Source: Dirofilaria immitis (taxonomy: Eukaryota; Nematoda; Chromadorea; Rhabditida; Onchocercidae). Taken from it: a DNA stretch of 64,000 nt. The notes beneath the pieces were generated by a model, which was not told where the DNA came from, made no database searches, and saw only the letters and a program-made list of their open reading frames with translations. The DNA lies in contig JAKNDB010000079.1 in the NCBI GenBank assembly GCA_024305405.1, forward strand, positions 3,090,501-3,154,500. The letters are read 5' to 3'. The first letter of the stretch is position 1; the number at the start of each line of letters is the position of its first letter. The position numbers and the translations under genes are program-made. Positions 12,931 to 26,900 of this stretch are shown here, piece after piece.

Positions 12931-15639
12931 TTGAAGTGTAATCGTTGGAACAATATTGAACAGAATATTCTAATATTACTATAATCTCATCATACTGTAT
13001 TATCAGATGATCGTAATATCATCCTTTTTGTGGTATCATAGAGAGATAATTGTAATATAGTTTAGAATTATCTTTATTAAAAATTTTTCCAAATTATGCA
13101 TACCATTGCAAATACTTATAAAATTAATATCTCATATATTTATACTAATTAATACAGTAATTCTAGATACTGCAAGAATGCTTTAAAAATTATACTAATT
13201 CTCTTGAGAAAAAAATAATATTGTAATCGCATCAAATGAATATGAATCAAAATGTAATGATAATTATCCAAGTTAATCAGTAATCATTGATTATTTATGA
13301 AAAAAATAATCTCAGCAAATTTAAATAAACAATAAAAATTACACTCTCTTGTTTTTCAGTTATTACAATTTCATTCTGATATATGCATTTCCATTGAATT
13401 AAGTTTAAATTCCTGTATTGCTAAAATTAATAATTTATGAAAATAACATCCATTTTATGAAGTATAAGCAAATATTTTAGTAATAACAAAAATTGTACCT
13501 ATGATGATACTTAATAACTTAAAATAACATCAAATTACTACTTAAATATAAATCATTTTTGATTATTTTATTTTCATTTCTTATTATTCTTTCAATATTG
13601 AAATTATTTTCACTATTTATGCTCAATTTTAATTGTAATTTGTCAATAAATTAATGAATAAATATACATATATACAATACACAAATTCAAATTAAGAAAT
13701 TTCAATTCATAAAAAATAAAATCTTTTTTAAATATTAAAAGAATGCCAACAAATAAGTATATCATTCTCGCATATTGTTTATATTTGCATGTTGCATGCA
13801 TAAATGCATTCAAATAAATGCATGCAAATAAGCATGCATAACTATCATGCCATTCTAATATTTTCATTTTACGAAACAATCAATAAATTATCAGAAATGG
13901 AATTAGTTTTTCCTTCAATTCATCATATTTTTATTAAAAACAAATTTGAAAAAAATAGATAAATAAAATTTGAATTTAAAATAATATGATAAGGTATTTA
14001 TAATTTTTTAATGATAATATAGAAATGAAAAATGGAATAATAAATTGATAAATAAATTTTATATTGTGTTGATTGTTTTCTTTATCATTTTTATGCGTTA
14101 TCGAGAACGAAATACTTAAATTGATAAAATCATTGAATTGTCTATTTTGATCGGAAAATTTGATCTAAACTTATTCATACAAATTATTGAATTATATGTT
14201 TAATTCTTTACGAGAATTAAGATAGATTATTGATTCAGTTCTTCAATCATAAATTGAAATTTATCAATCATTTGTTTTCTTGGCTTATTTAAATTATCCT
14301 TTTGTTTACTTAGCAATACAATTTGATCTATTAAAAATGCATGTTTTATAATGCATGCATAATGCATGCCAAATTTCTGCAAGATTTATTTAATATATTC
14401 TTTAAAAATAGTTAAGTTATAGGTGATTGAATGATATGAAAACAAAAGAAATGTAATTTGTTTTGATATAGTATTTTGATATAATTTTAGAAATAAAAAA
14501 ATTGATCAAGTCTGATTGACATCACTAATCAATCATGATTGCATCATCGATTGATAAAACATATGATGTTTAAAATGTATCACTTATTTTAAATTATCAA
14601 AGTTTGTTTTTTCATCATTCAGCTATTGAACCTTTTAATACAAGTCATTAGCTTGTTATTGTTGAGAAAAGTTTTTTAAATATTATTTTTATTTCTTACT
14701 TTTTATTCTTATCATATTCAATACTGATCATATATTTTATCCATCTTTCCATATCCAACATTTGTTTTCAACAAATTTACAAGCTGTTATTTTTTTTCTC
14801 GATAATCAGCTAGTGATAATTGAATGGATCAAAAGTTTTAATGAAATCGTTTTATTTACTTTATATTAGAAATTGAGAAGAATTTATTTTTGAAGAAGAG
14901 AAATCTTAATTTTGATTTAATACAAAATATTATCCAATGAAAGTTAATATGTTAGAACTATTTTGAAGAATTTCTCGACATCATCATTTTTATTAATGAT
15001 TCATTGAAGTTAGCATAATTTTACATATTGCAGAAAGTTCACATAAATCACTTTAATTGCTAATTTTTTTTAATTATAATATCTTATCATCATGATAACA
15101 ATTGTTTATTAGAAATATAAATTTTTCAAACATTCTCGAGATAGCTATTTGTTATAAATAAATAGCTATCTATAAAAAAACAAAAAAACTGAAAAGATAT
15201 ATTACTTATAAAATTAGAACAAAAGATTCTTTTAAACAAAAAAAAATTATTTTTAGCAAAAAGTTTTGTTAAACAAATTTTTTTCTTTTTAATTTCTTTT
15301 ATTTTTTTTTAATTGATATCTATGATAATTTTTCGTTATCATCATAATAGAGAAAAAGGAAGAAAGAAAAAGAATTTTCGAGAATCAAACATTAACATTT
15401 TCCTTCAATAGTTGCAGCATTTGTAAGTTTTTTTCCTACTTGTTCTTACTTTAATCAATTTATGCTCGTTTTAAAAGTAACAAGTTTTACACTTCTTTAA
15501 ACAACTTCCTTTTTCGATCATGATTGTAGTGTACGATTTTAATATTTTTATATTGATTTTCTCGAATTATTATATCAGAATTGGATTTCATCAAAATGTA
15601 TAGTATTATAATTGTAATTAAGTATTACTTATATTAATT

Positions 15640-16536
15640 ATTATCATTAATCGATAAGCTATATACCAATATAGCATTAATATTTATTTTTTTCAAAATA
15701 TTTATTTTTTTTTATTAATCGATAAACAATACACCAATACAGCATTAATTCATCATTAATATTATCATTAATCGATAAGCTATATAGCTATATAGCATTA
15801 ATTCATCATTAATATTATCATTAATCGATAAGCTATATAGCTATATAGCATTAATTCATCATTAATATTATCATTAATCGATAAGCTATATAGCTATATA
15901 GCATTAATTCATCATTAATATTATCATTAATCGATAAGCTATATAGCTATATAGCATTAATTCATCATTAATATTATCATTAATCGATAAGCTATATAGC
16001 CATATAGCATTAATTCATCATTAATATTATCATTAATCGATAAGCTATATAGCTATATAGCATTAATTCATCATTAATATTATCATTAATCGATAAGCTA
16101 TATAGCTATATAGCATTAATTCATCATTAATATTATCATTAATCGATAAGCTATATAGCTATATAGCATTAATTCATCATTAATATTATCATTAATCGAT
16201 AAGCTATATAGCTATATAGCATTAATTCATCATTAATATTATCATTAATCGATAAGCTATATAGCCATATAGCATTAATTCATCATTAATATTATCATTA
16301 ATCGATAAGCTATATAGCTATATAGCATTAATTCATCATTAATATTATCATTAATCGATAAGCTATATAGCTATATAGCATTAATTCATCATTAATATTA
16401 TCATTAATCGATAAGCTATATAGCTATATAGCATTAATTCATCATTAATATTATCATTAATCGATAAGCTATATAGCTATATAGCATTAATTCATCATTA
16501 ATATTATCATTAATCGATAAGCTATATAGCTACATG
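15640..16536. repeat. 53-bp tandem satellite, about 15 near-identical copies
   Basis: A 53-bp unit carrying ATTAATCGATAAGC, then AGCTATATAGCTATATAGC, then ATTAATTCATCATTAAT repeats head to tail. Degenerate copies lie at the left border (15640-15770) and a decayed end lies near 16536. The units are almost identical, except for a T-to-C change (AGCCATATAGC) at 15999-16001 and again at 16264-16266, exactly five units (265 bp) apart. Each unit contains the palindromes ATCGAT and GCTATATAGC. The array ends about 300 bp before the tRNA gene. Confidence 0.95.
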
Positions 16537-16842
16537 CCATTTATTTCAAAATAACATCAAAATTACAAAATGATAAATTAGTTTTTTGCATAACAAAAAT
16601 ATTTTACACAAATATTACGAAATGAGAAATATATGAAATATTAATTTTGATCAATTTCTTTTATAAATTTTCGCATTTACAAATAAATTTAATTTTATTT
16701 GTTCAAAATATTTATTTTTATTAAATTTTTGAAAAATTATTTTTTCCAAAAAAAAGCAAAAGTTTTGATTTTCAAAAAAAAAGTTTTAAAAATATTTTTT
16801 AAAATGTACGAATCGAAGGAATCGAAAAGTGATCAAAGCACT

Positions 16843-16915
16843 GGCCCTGTGGCCTAATGGATAAGGCGTCGGACTTCGGATCCGAAGATTGCAGGTTCAA
16901 GTCCTGCCAGGGTCG
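16843..16915 (+). tRNA. tRNA-Arg(UCG)
   Basis: A 73-base cloverleaf. Acceptor stem is GGCCCTG with CAGGGTC, including one G-U pair. The D arm is GCCTAATGGATAAGGC, the anticodon stem TCGGA/TCCGA with loop CTTCGGA (anticodon TCG at 16876-16878), the T arm GCAGG-TTCAAGT-CCTGC, and the discriminator G. No intron. Internal A and B boxes (TGGCCTAATGG and GGTTCAAGTCC) are intact, so it looks functional for CGA codons. A T run (TTTCATTA) follows. Confidence 0.97.
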
Positions 16916-17207
16916 TTTCATTATAATAATTTGATCATAAAAATGATAATCTTCCCTTTTAGATGTAATTAAAATTTTATTGCACGCTGAAAGCTTTTCC
17001 TCATTTTTTTCTTTTTGTTGATTTGTTTAATTTCTTTTTTCACTGAATTTCACTGCTAATTTGTTTTATTTACTATTTTCTTTTAATTCATTTTTTTTTG
17101 TTTATTTTTTTATTTTTATTTTTATCAAATTGTTATTAAAAGTTTAATTAAAAATTTATTTTGTTTAAGTGCAAGAAATTAGAAAAATATTTTCTAAAAT
17201 AGCATCG

Positions 17208-17415
17208 ATTATTATTTATAATTAATAATCGAATAAATGAATAATTATTAAGATATTTATAATTAATAATCGAATAAATGAATAATTGTTAAAATATTTA
17301 TAATTGATAATCGAATAAATGAATAATTGTTAAAATATTTATAATTAATAATCGAATAAATGAATAATTGTTAAAATATTCATAATCAATAATCGAATAA
17401 ATGAATAATTGCTAA
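17208..17415. repeat. 41-bp tandem repeat, about 5 copies
   Basis: Unit contains ATTTATAATTAATAATCGAA followed by TAAATGAATAATTGTTAAA. Copies differ by a few substitutions. Confidence 0.9.
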
Positions 17416-17703
17416 GAATAGACATTAAATGTAATTCAGTTCTACTGTTGTATGAAATTTCACGATGATTTCTTAGCTTTGTTTTAATAGCGAAAAAAAA
17501 AAATTTTTAAGTATTAAATTTTATTTGACTTAAATGACATATTTCCTATTGCATAAATTTTTATCATTCAAAAATATATCATAGAGGAATTTAGCATTCT
17601 TGAAAATTGATAGCCAAAACTTGGCTTAAATGCTTAGGCTTAAGCAAAAAAAACATTATTCTATCCATAAGCTTATAGCATATTTTATAGTACGAACAAA
17701 AAC

Positions 17704-17776
17704 AACAATTACTACTACTATTACTACTACTATTACTACTACTATTACTACTACTACTGCTACTAATACTACTACT
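17704..17776. repeat. ACT/ATT trinucleotide microsatellite
   Basis: ACTACTACTATT blocks repeat with interruptions. The reading frames across it (polythreonine on one strand, polyserine on the other) are artefacts of the repeat. Confidence 0.9.
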
Positions 17777-18644
17777 CATTTTATGTTTCCATCCATCCAA
17801 TATAGCTATTTAATTTCAATTCAAAAAAAAAAAGGGAAAAAGAATTGGCATAAAAAAATGATATTTTCATAGAAAATATACTTTGCCAAATTAATTTAAA
17901 ATTAATTATTTAAGTAATCGAATTTAAAATTTATCTTATCAATTTGCATAATATTAATACTTTAAAATTTGATTATAATTTAAATATGCGTGACAATATT
18001 TCGTAACATATTAATACTTTCCATCATTATTGTAAAAGTAAAATTAAATTGTAATAAATTGATTAATATCGAACGAAATAAAAATGATAATAAATTCTAA
18101 TTTCAATTTTAGATTAAAAATTTGATATTTAAATTTTATATTAAAATTTTATTCTTACATTTATAATTAAAAGAGTGTTTTTTGCATATTTTTATAATAA
18201 TTCACAGATATTAAATTTAAATCAAATAATTAATTTATACGAATTATAAACTTTAATTGATAAAAAAATTCAATAATAAATAAATGAATTTTTTTTCGTT
18301 AATGATAATTAACACCATTGAATTAGATTATTTGAATGAAATGAAACAAAAGTTTATTTAATAAACATATATCATATTAGAATCAAAGATTAATTTAGCT
18401 GATAATAAAATCAGTTAGCAAATGATAAATTTTCTACAGTATAAAATGTGAATTTCAATAAAACAAATGGTTGATAAAAAGTTTCGGGAGTGCTTGTCAT
18501 AGCTTTTATCAGTGTACTTTACACTCCCATGTTGCCACCGCTGTTGTCTTCTTCATCCTTCTCGTCTTCCTATCATATCAGTAGATTGAAGCTCGTAAGA
18601 CTTTTCATTATCAAAAATTTCTTCTCATTTGGCATTATATGCCT

Positions 18645-19045
18645 GATAGATACTTGTGCATGTATGTGTGTATGTGTCTGTCTGTTATATGTATATGTAT
18701 GCATGCGTGTGTGCGCACGTGTTTTTATATATGTGTGTGTATATGTTTATATGTATATATGTGCGTGCGTGTGTGTGCATGTGTACGGGTGTGTGTGTGT
18801 GTGTGTGTATGCGTTTATATGTTCACTGTGTATATGCATAGGCATTTATGAGTGTATATTATGTGTATATGCATGTGAATGTATGTAGTGTCTGTGAGTA
18901 CACGCATATATGTGCCTCATGTGCATGTATGTATGTGTGTTTGTGTGTGTATGTGCGTATGCGTTTGCATGTGTGTGTTTGCATGTGTGTGTGTGTGTGT
19001 ATGTGTGTGTGTGTGTATGTGTGTGTATGTGTGTTATGTATGTTT
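18645..19045. repeat. GT-rich alternating purine-pyrimidine tract, about 400 bp
   Basis: Long run of TGTG, TATG, GCGTGT and CATGTG words, all alternating purine and pyrimidine, and G-rich on one strand in an AT-rich neighbourhood. It creates several overlapping Cys/Val open frames that are not genes. Such tracts can adopt Z-form DNA; whether this one does is not shown. Confidence 0.9.
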
Positions 19046-19255
19046 ATTTGTTTATTATTTTAAAATTTCCAAAACTTTTATCAATAAATTATTAAAATGA
19101 AAAATTGATCAATGCATTAATTATATTTAGCTTATTTTAATTTTTAATGATTAATTAAAAATAAGAAAAAAAACAGAAACTAAATATTCGAAATTTAATA
19201 GAATTATTTATTTTATATTTTTGTTAGCATAATTCATTTCCGATTTATTTCAATT

Positions 19256-19293
19256 ATTAAATCAATGATAATAATTATTATCATTGATTTAAT
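19256..19293. repeat. Perfect 38-bp palindrome
   Basis: The left half ATTAAATCAATGATAATAA is followed with no spacer by its exact reverse complement, 19 bp per arm. It lies in non-coding DNA. Confidence 0.95.
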
Positions 19294-19441
19294 CATTAAT
19301 TCATTCAACGTTTTTTTTCATATAATTCGTTATTTGATATATAATATATCTTCCAATACTTTTTATTATCATCAATTAATTTATTAATTAATTATTTAAT
19401 TATTCAATTAAATAGTTTGATGAAAATTGACTGATTTACTA

Positions 19442-19605
19442 TTACAAATCAATCATTCAATCTTTTTAAATCTTTTACAAATCAATCAATTGATCTATCT
19501 TTTTAAATCTTTTACAAATCAATCAATTGATCTATCTTTTTAAATCTTTACAAATCAATCAATTGATCTATCTTTTTTAAATCTTTTACAAATCAATCAA
19601 TCAAT
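19442..19605. repeat. 36-bp tandem repeat, about 4.5 copies
   Basis: Unit built of TTTACAAATCAATCAATTGA and TCTATCTTTTTAAATC. The first copy is diverged, and copies vary by one base in T-run length. Confidence 0.9.
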
Positions 19606-21327
19606 AAAAAAATTTTTAAATTATTTTAATCCTTTATTTATTCAATGAAATGAATAATTTTATTCGATTTATAAATACTAAATATTTCATTCTTTTTAAA
19701 AATTTTAAAAATAAATCAATATGATATATTTCTCACATAATTCTCTCTTTCTTTCCCTTCTTTCTTTTTCTCAATTTTTAAGCATTTCTATTCGCCTTTT
19801 CTTCATTTTGCAACAATATTTCGACAATATATTTTATTCTTTTGTTTTTTGATAATAAAAAAATCAATGAAATACAATTTTTGAAATAATTTATTGTAAT
19901 TGATAAATTAAATTATTATTAGACTACAATTTCAATGTATTTAAATCTACTCTTACAAAATGATTTGCTTTATTTGACGAATTATCGATTGAATTTTTAA
20001 ATCTAATTTTAATTCTAAATTAACATTTCCTTTGATTGCTTAACATTATATCAGCAAGAAGAAGTTAGAGAAATATATCATTCGATTAAAATTGATAAGT
20101 AAATATAACGATAATGCTAATCATCTATAATCTATGATTTAATTTTCAATTAATTAATATTTCTTTTGTCAAAATTAAATCTATGATCATCAAATATTTT
20201 CTATTTTTGATATTAATCATATTAAGCGCAGTCTGTTCTACATAATCTTTTCTTCATTCATATATCTTATCTTTTAATTAATTATCTTTATTATAAATGA
20301 TTAATTGTTCTCCTTACTTCATAAATTGATCGATTTTTTTTTAAATAAATATTCATATAATCTTTGAAAATACATTACATAACATACGTATAACTTTTAA
20401 ATTGTAATCATTTTTATACTTAATTTAAAATCTTAATTAAATTAATTACAAATTTAAAATTAAATTGGCGCTATTCTATGTAATAGGAAAAAAGTTTAAT
20501 CAAAATTAATTAATTTTAATGGAAATAAAAATAATTATAATTTATTATTAAACGAATATTGAGATAAATAATTAGAAATTATATAAATGAGGAAATACAT
20601 TCGCATATAATTTAACTAATAAATACCTTCATTTGTAGCAATCTTTTTAAAAATTCATTCATTATTCTCGATAGTCGAGAATACTCGTTGAATAATCTAA
20701 CTCTTCATTGTTTGTTTGTTTAATTTCTATTTACTTTTTTCAAATATATGAGATGATGATAATAAAAGATAAAACATTAGACTTTGTTGCATGATGTATT
20801 TATTACTTAATGATACTTGAGATCGATCGATTTAGTGAAGTAATTACTAAAAATTTAAACTTTTGGAATGGCTTATTTTGGAAATTTTAAAAGAAAAAAT
20901 ATGTTATAAAAGCAAATAATTGATTACTTTATTGTTATGAATTTTTGAAGTTAATTGAGAAAATCATTGATTCAAATCTATAATTGAATATTGAAATGGA
21001 TGATTGACCTTTTATGTAGAAGGAATTTTTTCTTTCCTTTTAATAAAATGTAATTTTAATCTTTTATTTAAATATATGTTTAGAAGTGGTTAAACTTAGA
21101 TGTAGTAATAACAATAGCTTATGTAGTAGAAAGTTCGGAATATTTATTTATTAGTTAATAAGTACAAAAATCAAAAGGTGGTTGATTACTTCAAATAAAA
21201 TTTGTGGTGATCTTTGTTATTTAAAACAAAAAAATTACTGATAGAATCCTTCTGATACTATTTAACTGGTTACATCATATAATATAAAATTAGATATAAA
21301 GATATAGAACGGATGGATAGATACATT

Positions 21328-21400
21328 CATGAATGATAGATCATAATACAAGATAGATATATCATGATACGAGATAAATATATCATGATACAAGCAAGTA
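21328..21400. repeat. 27-bp tandem repeat, about 3 copies
   Basis: Copies of TATATCATGATACRAGATA separated by short variable bases. Confidence 0.7.
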
Positions 21401-23890
21401 TAGGATATTACGCAGTTTTTTTATGTGAAAATAATTACGTAAGCAAAGCTAATTTAATTTACCTATTACATTTTAATCATTTGAAATGTAAACCTAGTTT
21501 TAGAGTATAGAATATTTACCTGTAAATTAATTTATCAGGTATTGAAGACATAGGTTTTGCAAGTTCTTAAAATATGCAGAATTTGAGCTGGAGAAATTTA
21601 TCATATATATCAGAAGTTGATAAATGATAAGATAGGAAAAATTTCCAATTACAAGTGTCTTATTGGTTAGATAAAATTATTTTACAAAATTATCTCAGTT
21701 ATTTTTCGACATGTATTTTTAAATTTCAGATTTCAATAATATTCAAATTTTGAACTAAAATTTAAACTAATTTTTGTAAGCAATTATTTGTCTTCATTAA
21801 ATGAAAACTTTTGATATTACTTCCGAGCTATATAGTTTTATTTTTAATTATTCTTATCAGTAGATTGAAAAAAATTTTTCATATTGGATAATTGATCCAA
21901 AATCAGATACGATGATATTTGTGATAAGAAGAGGAAGATGAAACTTGGCTTTATGAGAAGAATTGTAATTAAATAAAATTTGTAAACAAATTTTTGCTTT
22001 GAAATATTACTTCAATTATTCTAATAATGAATTATCAAATATTGATTATTATCAATTTTTTTAATTAAATATTATAAATAATATTTAATAAACGCAATGT
22101 ACCTATTCAAATACTTCTATATCTAATTAATATTCATAAACAAATTTTATGATAAAAATTAAATTGGAAATGATAATAATTAATAATTGATAAAAGATAA
22201 AATAATTTTTGCAGAATTTAAATAATTCCTTAAATATTTCATAGTTTAATGAATGAATTTTTGCTTCAGTACAACTGTTAATATATAATTTAAGCGTAAT
22301 AAATTAATTAAACTATTATTGAAAGACAAAATTGAAGTATAATATAAATTAATTAAATTCTAAATATCCGTATGATGAAAATATTCATAATTTGTATTTG
22401 ATAATATATCACAATAACTGCAAAAATGAATAGTGATAAATAAGTGATAACTATTTTGCTATCATATTAATCAACATTTTAAATCAAAACAGTATTATAT
22501 TGATAATAAACTGTGAAATGAAATATAACACAAACAGCGATGTGGATAATGTTTGTCAAAATTATGCATACATATTAGCTTATCATTTTCTCTCTCATAC
22601 ATTATTAATCAATATATTGATATTTTTATCAAATATGCAATCAATAAATAATTATAGCAGCAACAATTTCGTGCATATTTTTTTTTTTTTTTAAATATAA
22701 ACATAACAACTTCTTGGCACATTCTCCGATTATCGTTAAGATCATATCAAATTTTGTTTTTTGATTAATTTTTAAATAGAATTAACATTTATGATAAATT
22801 TGAGCTATCTTATATCATAAATTATTGTAATTTGAATATTCTTTTTTTATTTTTATAATTTGATTTGAATATTTATGTTTAAATTTTTAATTTAAATTAA
22901 ATTATAATTTTAATTGAAAGAATGATTTAAATTAAAATTGTATTTATTTAATTATTTCTTCAAATTTCTTTTTATAAAATTCCATCCTTTTAATAAGACC
23001 ATAGTCAGATGATTTTGATTGATTTTCCATGATATTATGTGATGTGATAGCATATAAGCAATAATTTCAATTAAGTTTAAAGATATAGAATTATCTACTG
23101 ATGAAAATTTAAATTAACAAAACATCAAAAGAAATTAAATTATATGAAATTTTTAAATTATTTTAACAAAAATATATTTACCATTCTTAAACACTTTTTC
23201 AGATAATTCTTACGTATTCATTAATGTATCAGCATATTACTATGTTTATTATCTTAAAGCATACTTTGCGGTTTTAATGTATCGTTTAAATGTGTTGTTT
23301 TTACGTTATAAACAAACTATTACGCTTTATATACTTACGTGAAAATCATACCACTATTATATGTATCATTTGTTGTTGAATTTTCTACGCTTACTTTTGT
23401 TATTACAAGTTATGTAGTATTAAATATTTTAATAAATTTGAAATTAATTCTTTAATATTTGATTTCAGATTTTATCAAATAATTTCTTTTAATTGAAATT
23501 TTCATATCAAAAGCTATACGATTCATGCATTAATCAGGAAACTTGCATAGAAAGGTATATGTAAAATTTATTTTAATTTTTAAAAATCATAAAATTTTCT
23601 TCAAAACTTAACTTTTGTTCAATTCATTTCAAAATTAATAGCTAAAGAGAATTTTAAAATTAAAATATTTGATGAGAGCAATAGACGATTTATTTGATTA
23701 TAAAATTAAATTCGATGAAATTTTCTCAATAGAAATAAAAATTTGCAAATAATAAATATGAAAATTTTCAAATTTCAAAAAAGAATTTCGCCTGTCTTTT
23801 TCATATAGTAGCTTTCTTAACTGATTACGATACTGCCCTACAAAAACCGCATAAAAGGATACTGTATTAAAGTAAACTTTCAATTTGAGA

Positions 23891-23902
23891 GCTCTTTTAT
23901 AG
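23891..23902 (+). promoter_or_regulatory. Probable trans-splice acceptor of the ZIP gene
   Basis: GCTCTTTTATAG ends 16 bases before the ATG at 23919. A pyrimidine-rich AG with no upstream donor this close to a start codon is typical of spliced-leader addition in nematodes. Inferred; it needs transcript data. Confidence 0.45.
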
Positions 23903-23918
23903 TAAGAAATCTACAAAA

Positions 23919-26900
23919 ATGAATGAATTTACTATGCAAATTGTTTTTGCTGCTGCAATGTTCTTAACAACAACAATTGCTGGATTTGCACCATTTAAAG
24001 TAAGTTTAATGAATGACGAAGTTACTAAGTTTGTAATTTGTTACAATCTGTGAAAAAAGTTTACGGTATATTTACAATATCTAAACAAATTTATAATTTA
24101 TAAAAATATAAATATTAAAAATCTTCCATTAAAATTTTATAAAATTCTATCTATAAATAAAATATCAATGATAGATATGCAAATAAGATAAGTTGATAAA
24201 ATTTTTACATATTATTTTAATTTTATCAGAATTTATTTGATTTATTATATATTAATTAAACAAATAATTTGACATTTAGCCAAGAAACGATTATCATGTA
24301 ATTATCAATAAATATCAATTCAATAAGAAATAATTTTTTAAATATTATATATTTCTTTAGAAGCAAAAGAAATGTTGCTCTTGAGGTTGCGATAAATTGA
24401 TTTTAGCAATGTTAAATTATAGCTAAAATTTAAAAATTATTCATTTCATTCGATTTATTTATATTCTTGTTGAATGGTTAACCAAATTTGCATATTATGA
24501 TAATTTGATAATTTTAATGATATTTTTAGCTTATGACAATGATTGCACCAGATGGTGTAATGAATCGGCGAGCATCAATTATTATGTCCATAATGTCATG
24601 CTATGCTGGTGGTATCTTCTTGGCCACTTGTTTCTTGGACACATTACCACATCTTAAGTATGTCATTTATCATTTTTAATTTTAATTAAAATTGTAAGAG
24701 AAAAAAATGTTAGAAATATTATAATTTGACATGTCTTTTTTCTCTCTCTCTTTCTCTCTCTCTCCTCTCTCTCTCTCTCTCTATCTTTAACTATAATTAT
24801 GAAATTAATTAAATGAATAATTATTGATAAGTTATGAAAATAATTGAAATATTTCTTTCTTAATTTTAATTAATCATAAACTAGCAAATAAAAGAGCTTC
24901 GAAATTTTGCTTTCTTAAAGTTCAATTTATAATCTAATAGTTAAAAAGATTATTTATAGCTCATAGAAAAATGAACTTTTATCAATTTTATCACGAAGTA
25001 ATTAGAATTATTTAATCAATAACATTTGATCATTTTAATAGCGCAGTTAATAAACATTTATCAACAAATCAAGAAATAATTTGATGAAACAAAAGATGAT
25101 AAATAAATTTGAGATAATTTTTATGAAATCTATTCAAGGTAACTAATGGCTAATTAATTACCATGAACAAGAATAGCACAGAATAATATGTAATAATTAA
25201 GTTTTAATTTAGGCAACTAATGGCTAATTAATTACCATGAACAAGAATAGCATAGAATAATATGTAATAATTAAGTTTTAATTTGGGCAACTAATGGCTA
25301 ATTAATTACCATGAATAAGAATAGCATAGAATAATATGTAATAATTAAATTTTAATTTAAAAAAATTTTTTTATTTATTTGACTGATAAAATTTATATTA
25401 TTGGAATAAAAAAAAGCGAAAAAAATTTGAGACAATAATTTTTGGTTAATTAAAATTTTTAAGATTTTTTTTTAAATCTAATGCTTATTTTCAATGAATA
25501 TTTTCATTTGTAGTGAAAATTTTCAAAAATTTAAAAAATCACATCCTGGAATACAACATATCCTGTACCAGAATTTCTTGTTTGTATTGGAATTTTATCT
25601 GTTTATGTTCTCGAAGAAATATTTACTTGGATTTTTCGAAAACAAAAAAATCAAACAAATATGTAAGTGATAATTATCATTTCTCGTTTATCAAAAAAAT
25701 TTTTTTTACTTTTATTTAATAATTTTTAAGCTATAAAAGAAAAAGAAGAAAAAAAATTATTTTCTCATAAATTTATATTTCTCGAAGAATAAAAAAAAAC
25801 AATGAAATTATCATTTTATCATAAGATCAAAAAAAAAAAAGAAATTAAGTTGCTGATATGACTAAAAATATTATAAAATTGAAATACTTTTTTCTTTTGA
25901 AAAAAAGTTTTGAGAATTTGTGAACAAATATTTCAAATAATTTAAATTACATTTTTATCAAATAGAAATTCTAATTTACATTTAATATTTTAAATTAATT
26001 AACAAATTTAATTTGACTATTTTTATTATTGTTAAATACAATTATTTAGAAAAGAAGTGGAATTGTTGAAATTATCTAAAAATAAAGAAATGGAATTGGA
26101 ACATGAAATCGAATCCTTACGAGTATATCAAGAAGTTGAAACAGAAGATATCGAAAGTAACGGTGAAGCCGTTGAGTAAGTTACGTATGTTGTCGTAAAA
26201 AAAAAAAGTCATAACGTCATTAACGTAATTCTTTACATATTGGAATTTAAATATATTCATGAAGTAATATATGCATATATACATATATATCAAATTTCAT
26301 TGCCCCTTCTGAATTATTTTATACGTAAAATCATCATCCTTAGTAATTCCATAATATAGCATTATACTAATAATTAAATTTATATTGTTAAAATTTTGAA
26401 TCCATCAATAATTTTTGAATCCTTCAATATCTTTTGAATCCTTCAATATCTTTTAAATCCTTCAATATCTTTTAAATCCTTCAATAATTTTTGAATCCAT
26501 CAATATTTTTCGTTATTTTTTTTTGTTTCCTTAACAGTGAATTTTGTAAAATAAATTCAACAATTATTATCTATTTCAGGGTAAAGTCATTTTTCTACAA
26601 TTCATTTCTATCAATGCGTTGATACAATGTTGGATAAAAATAAATATGCAAATGTGTTAAATAAATAATTTTTTGCAAAAAAGATTTTATCAAAAAATAT
26701 TTTCAATTTGCTTGAAAGAATAATATTTTTAATTTAAATTCATTACAACTTATCTTTTGTATTTCAAATTTATTACAATCTATTTTTCTTCCAAATTTAT
26801 TATAAAATCTTAAAATTTTAATTCAAATTCAAATTTATTATAATTTTAAAATTTTAATTCGAATTCAATTTATTATAATCTATCTTTTCTAATTTTAAAT

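Larger units (their letters stand above)
10656..16842. other. Intergenic, non-coding, repeat-bearing
   Basis: No convincing exon on either strand in about 6.2 kb. It holds an ATC/ATT trinucleotide tract (11370-11475), a foldback element (12641-12930), GCATGC-rich patches (13793-13842 and 14340-14370) and the 53-bp array (15640-16536). The predicted open frame over 11287-11583 is only the trinucleotide tract read as polyisoleucine. The promoter of the receptor gene should lie just above 10655, but no clear element was recognised. Confidence 0.6.
16916..23918. other. Intergenic, repeat-rich, no gene seen
   Basis: About 7 kb of AT-rich DNA between the tRNA and the ZIP gene. It holds a 41-bp tandem repeat, an ACT/ATT microsatellite, a 400-bp GT-rich tract, a 38-bp perfect palindrome, a 36-bp tandem repeat and a 27-bp repeat, each listed separately. 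Open frames here are low-complexity (polythreonine, or Cys/Val from GT repeats) and lack splice or conservation support. Confidence 0.6.

Noticed and set aside
18490..19100. Overlapping Cys/Val-rich open frames
   Set aside because: They are the GT-rich repeat read in three frames; no domain, no splice support.
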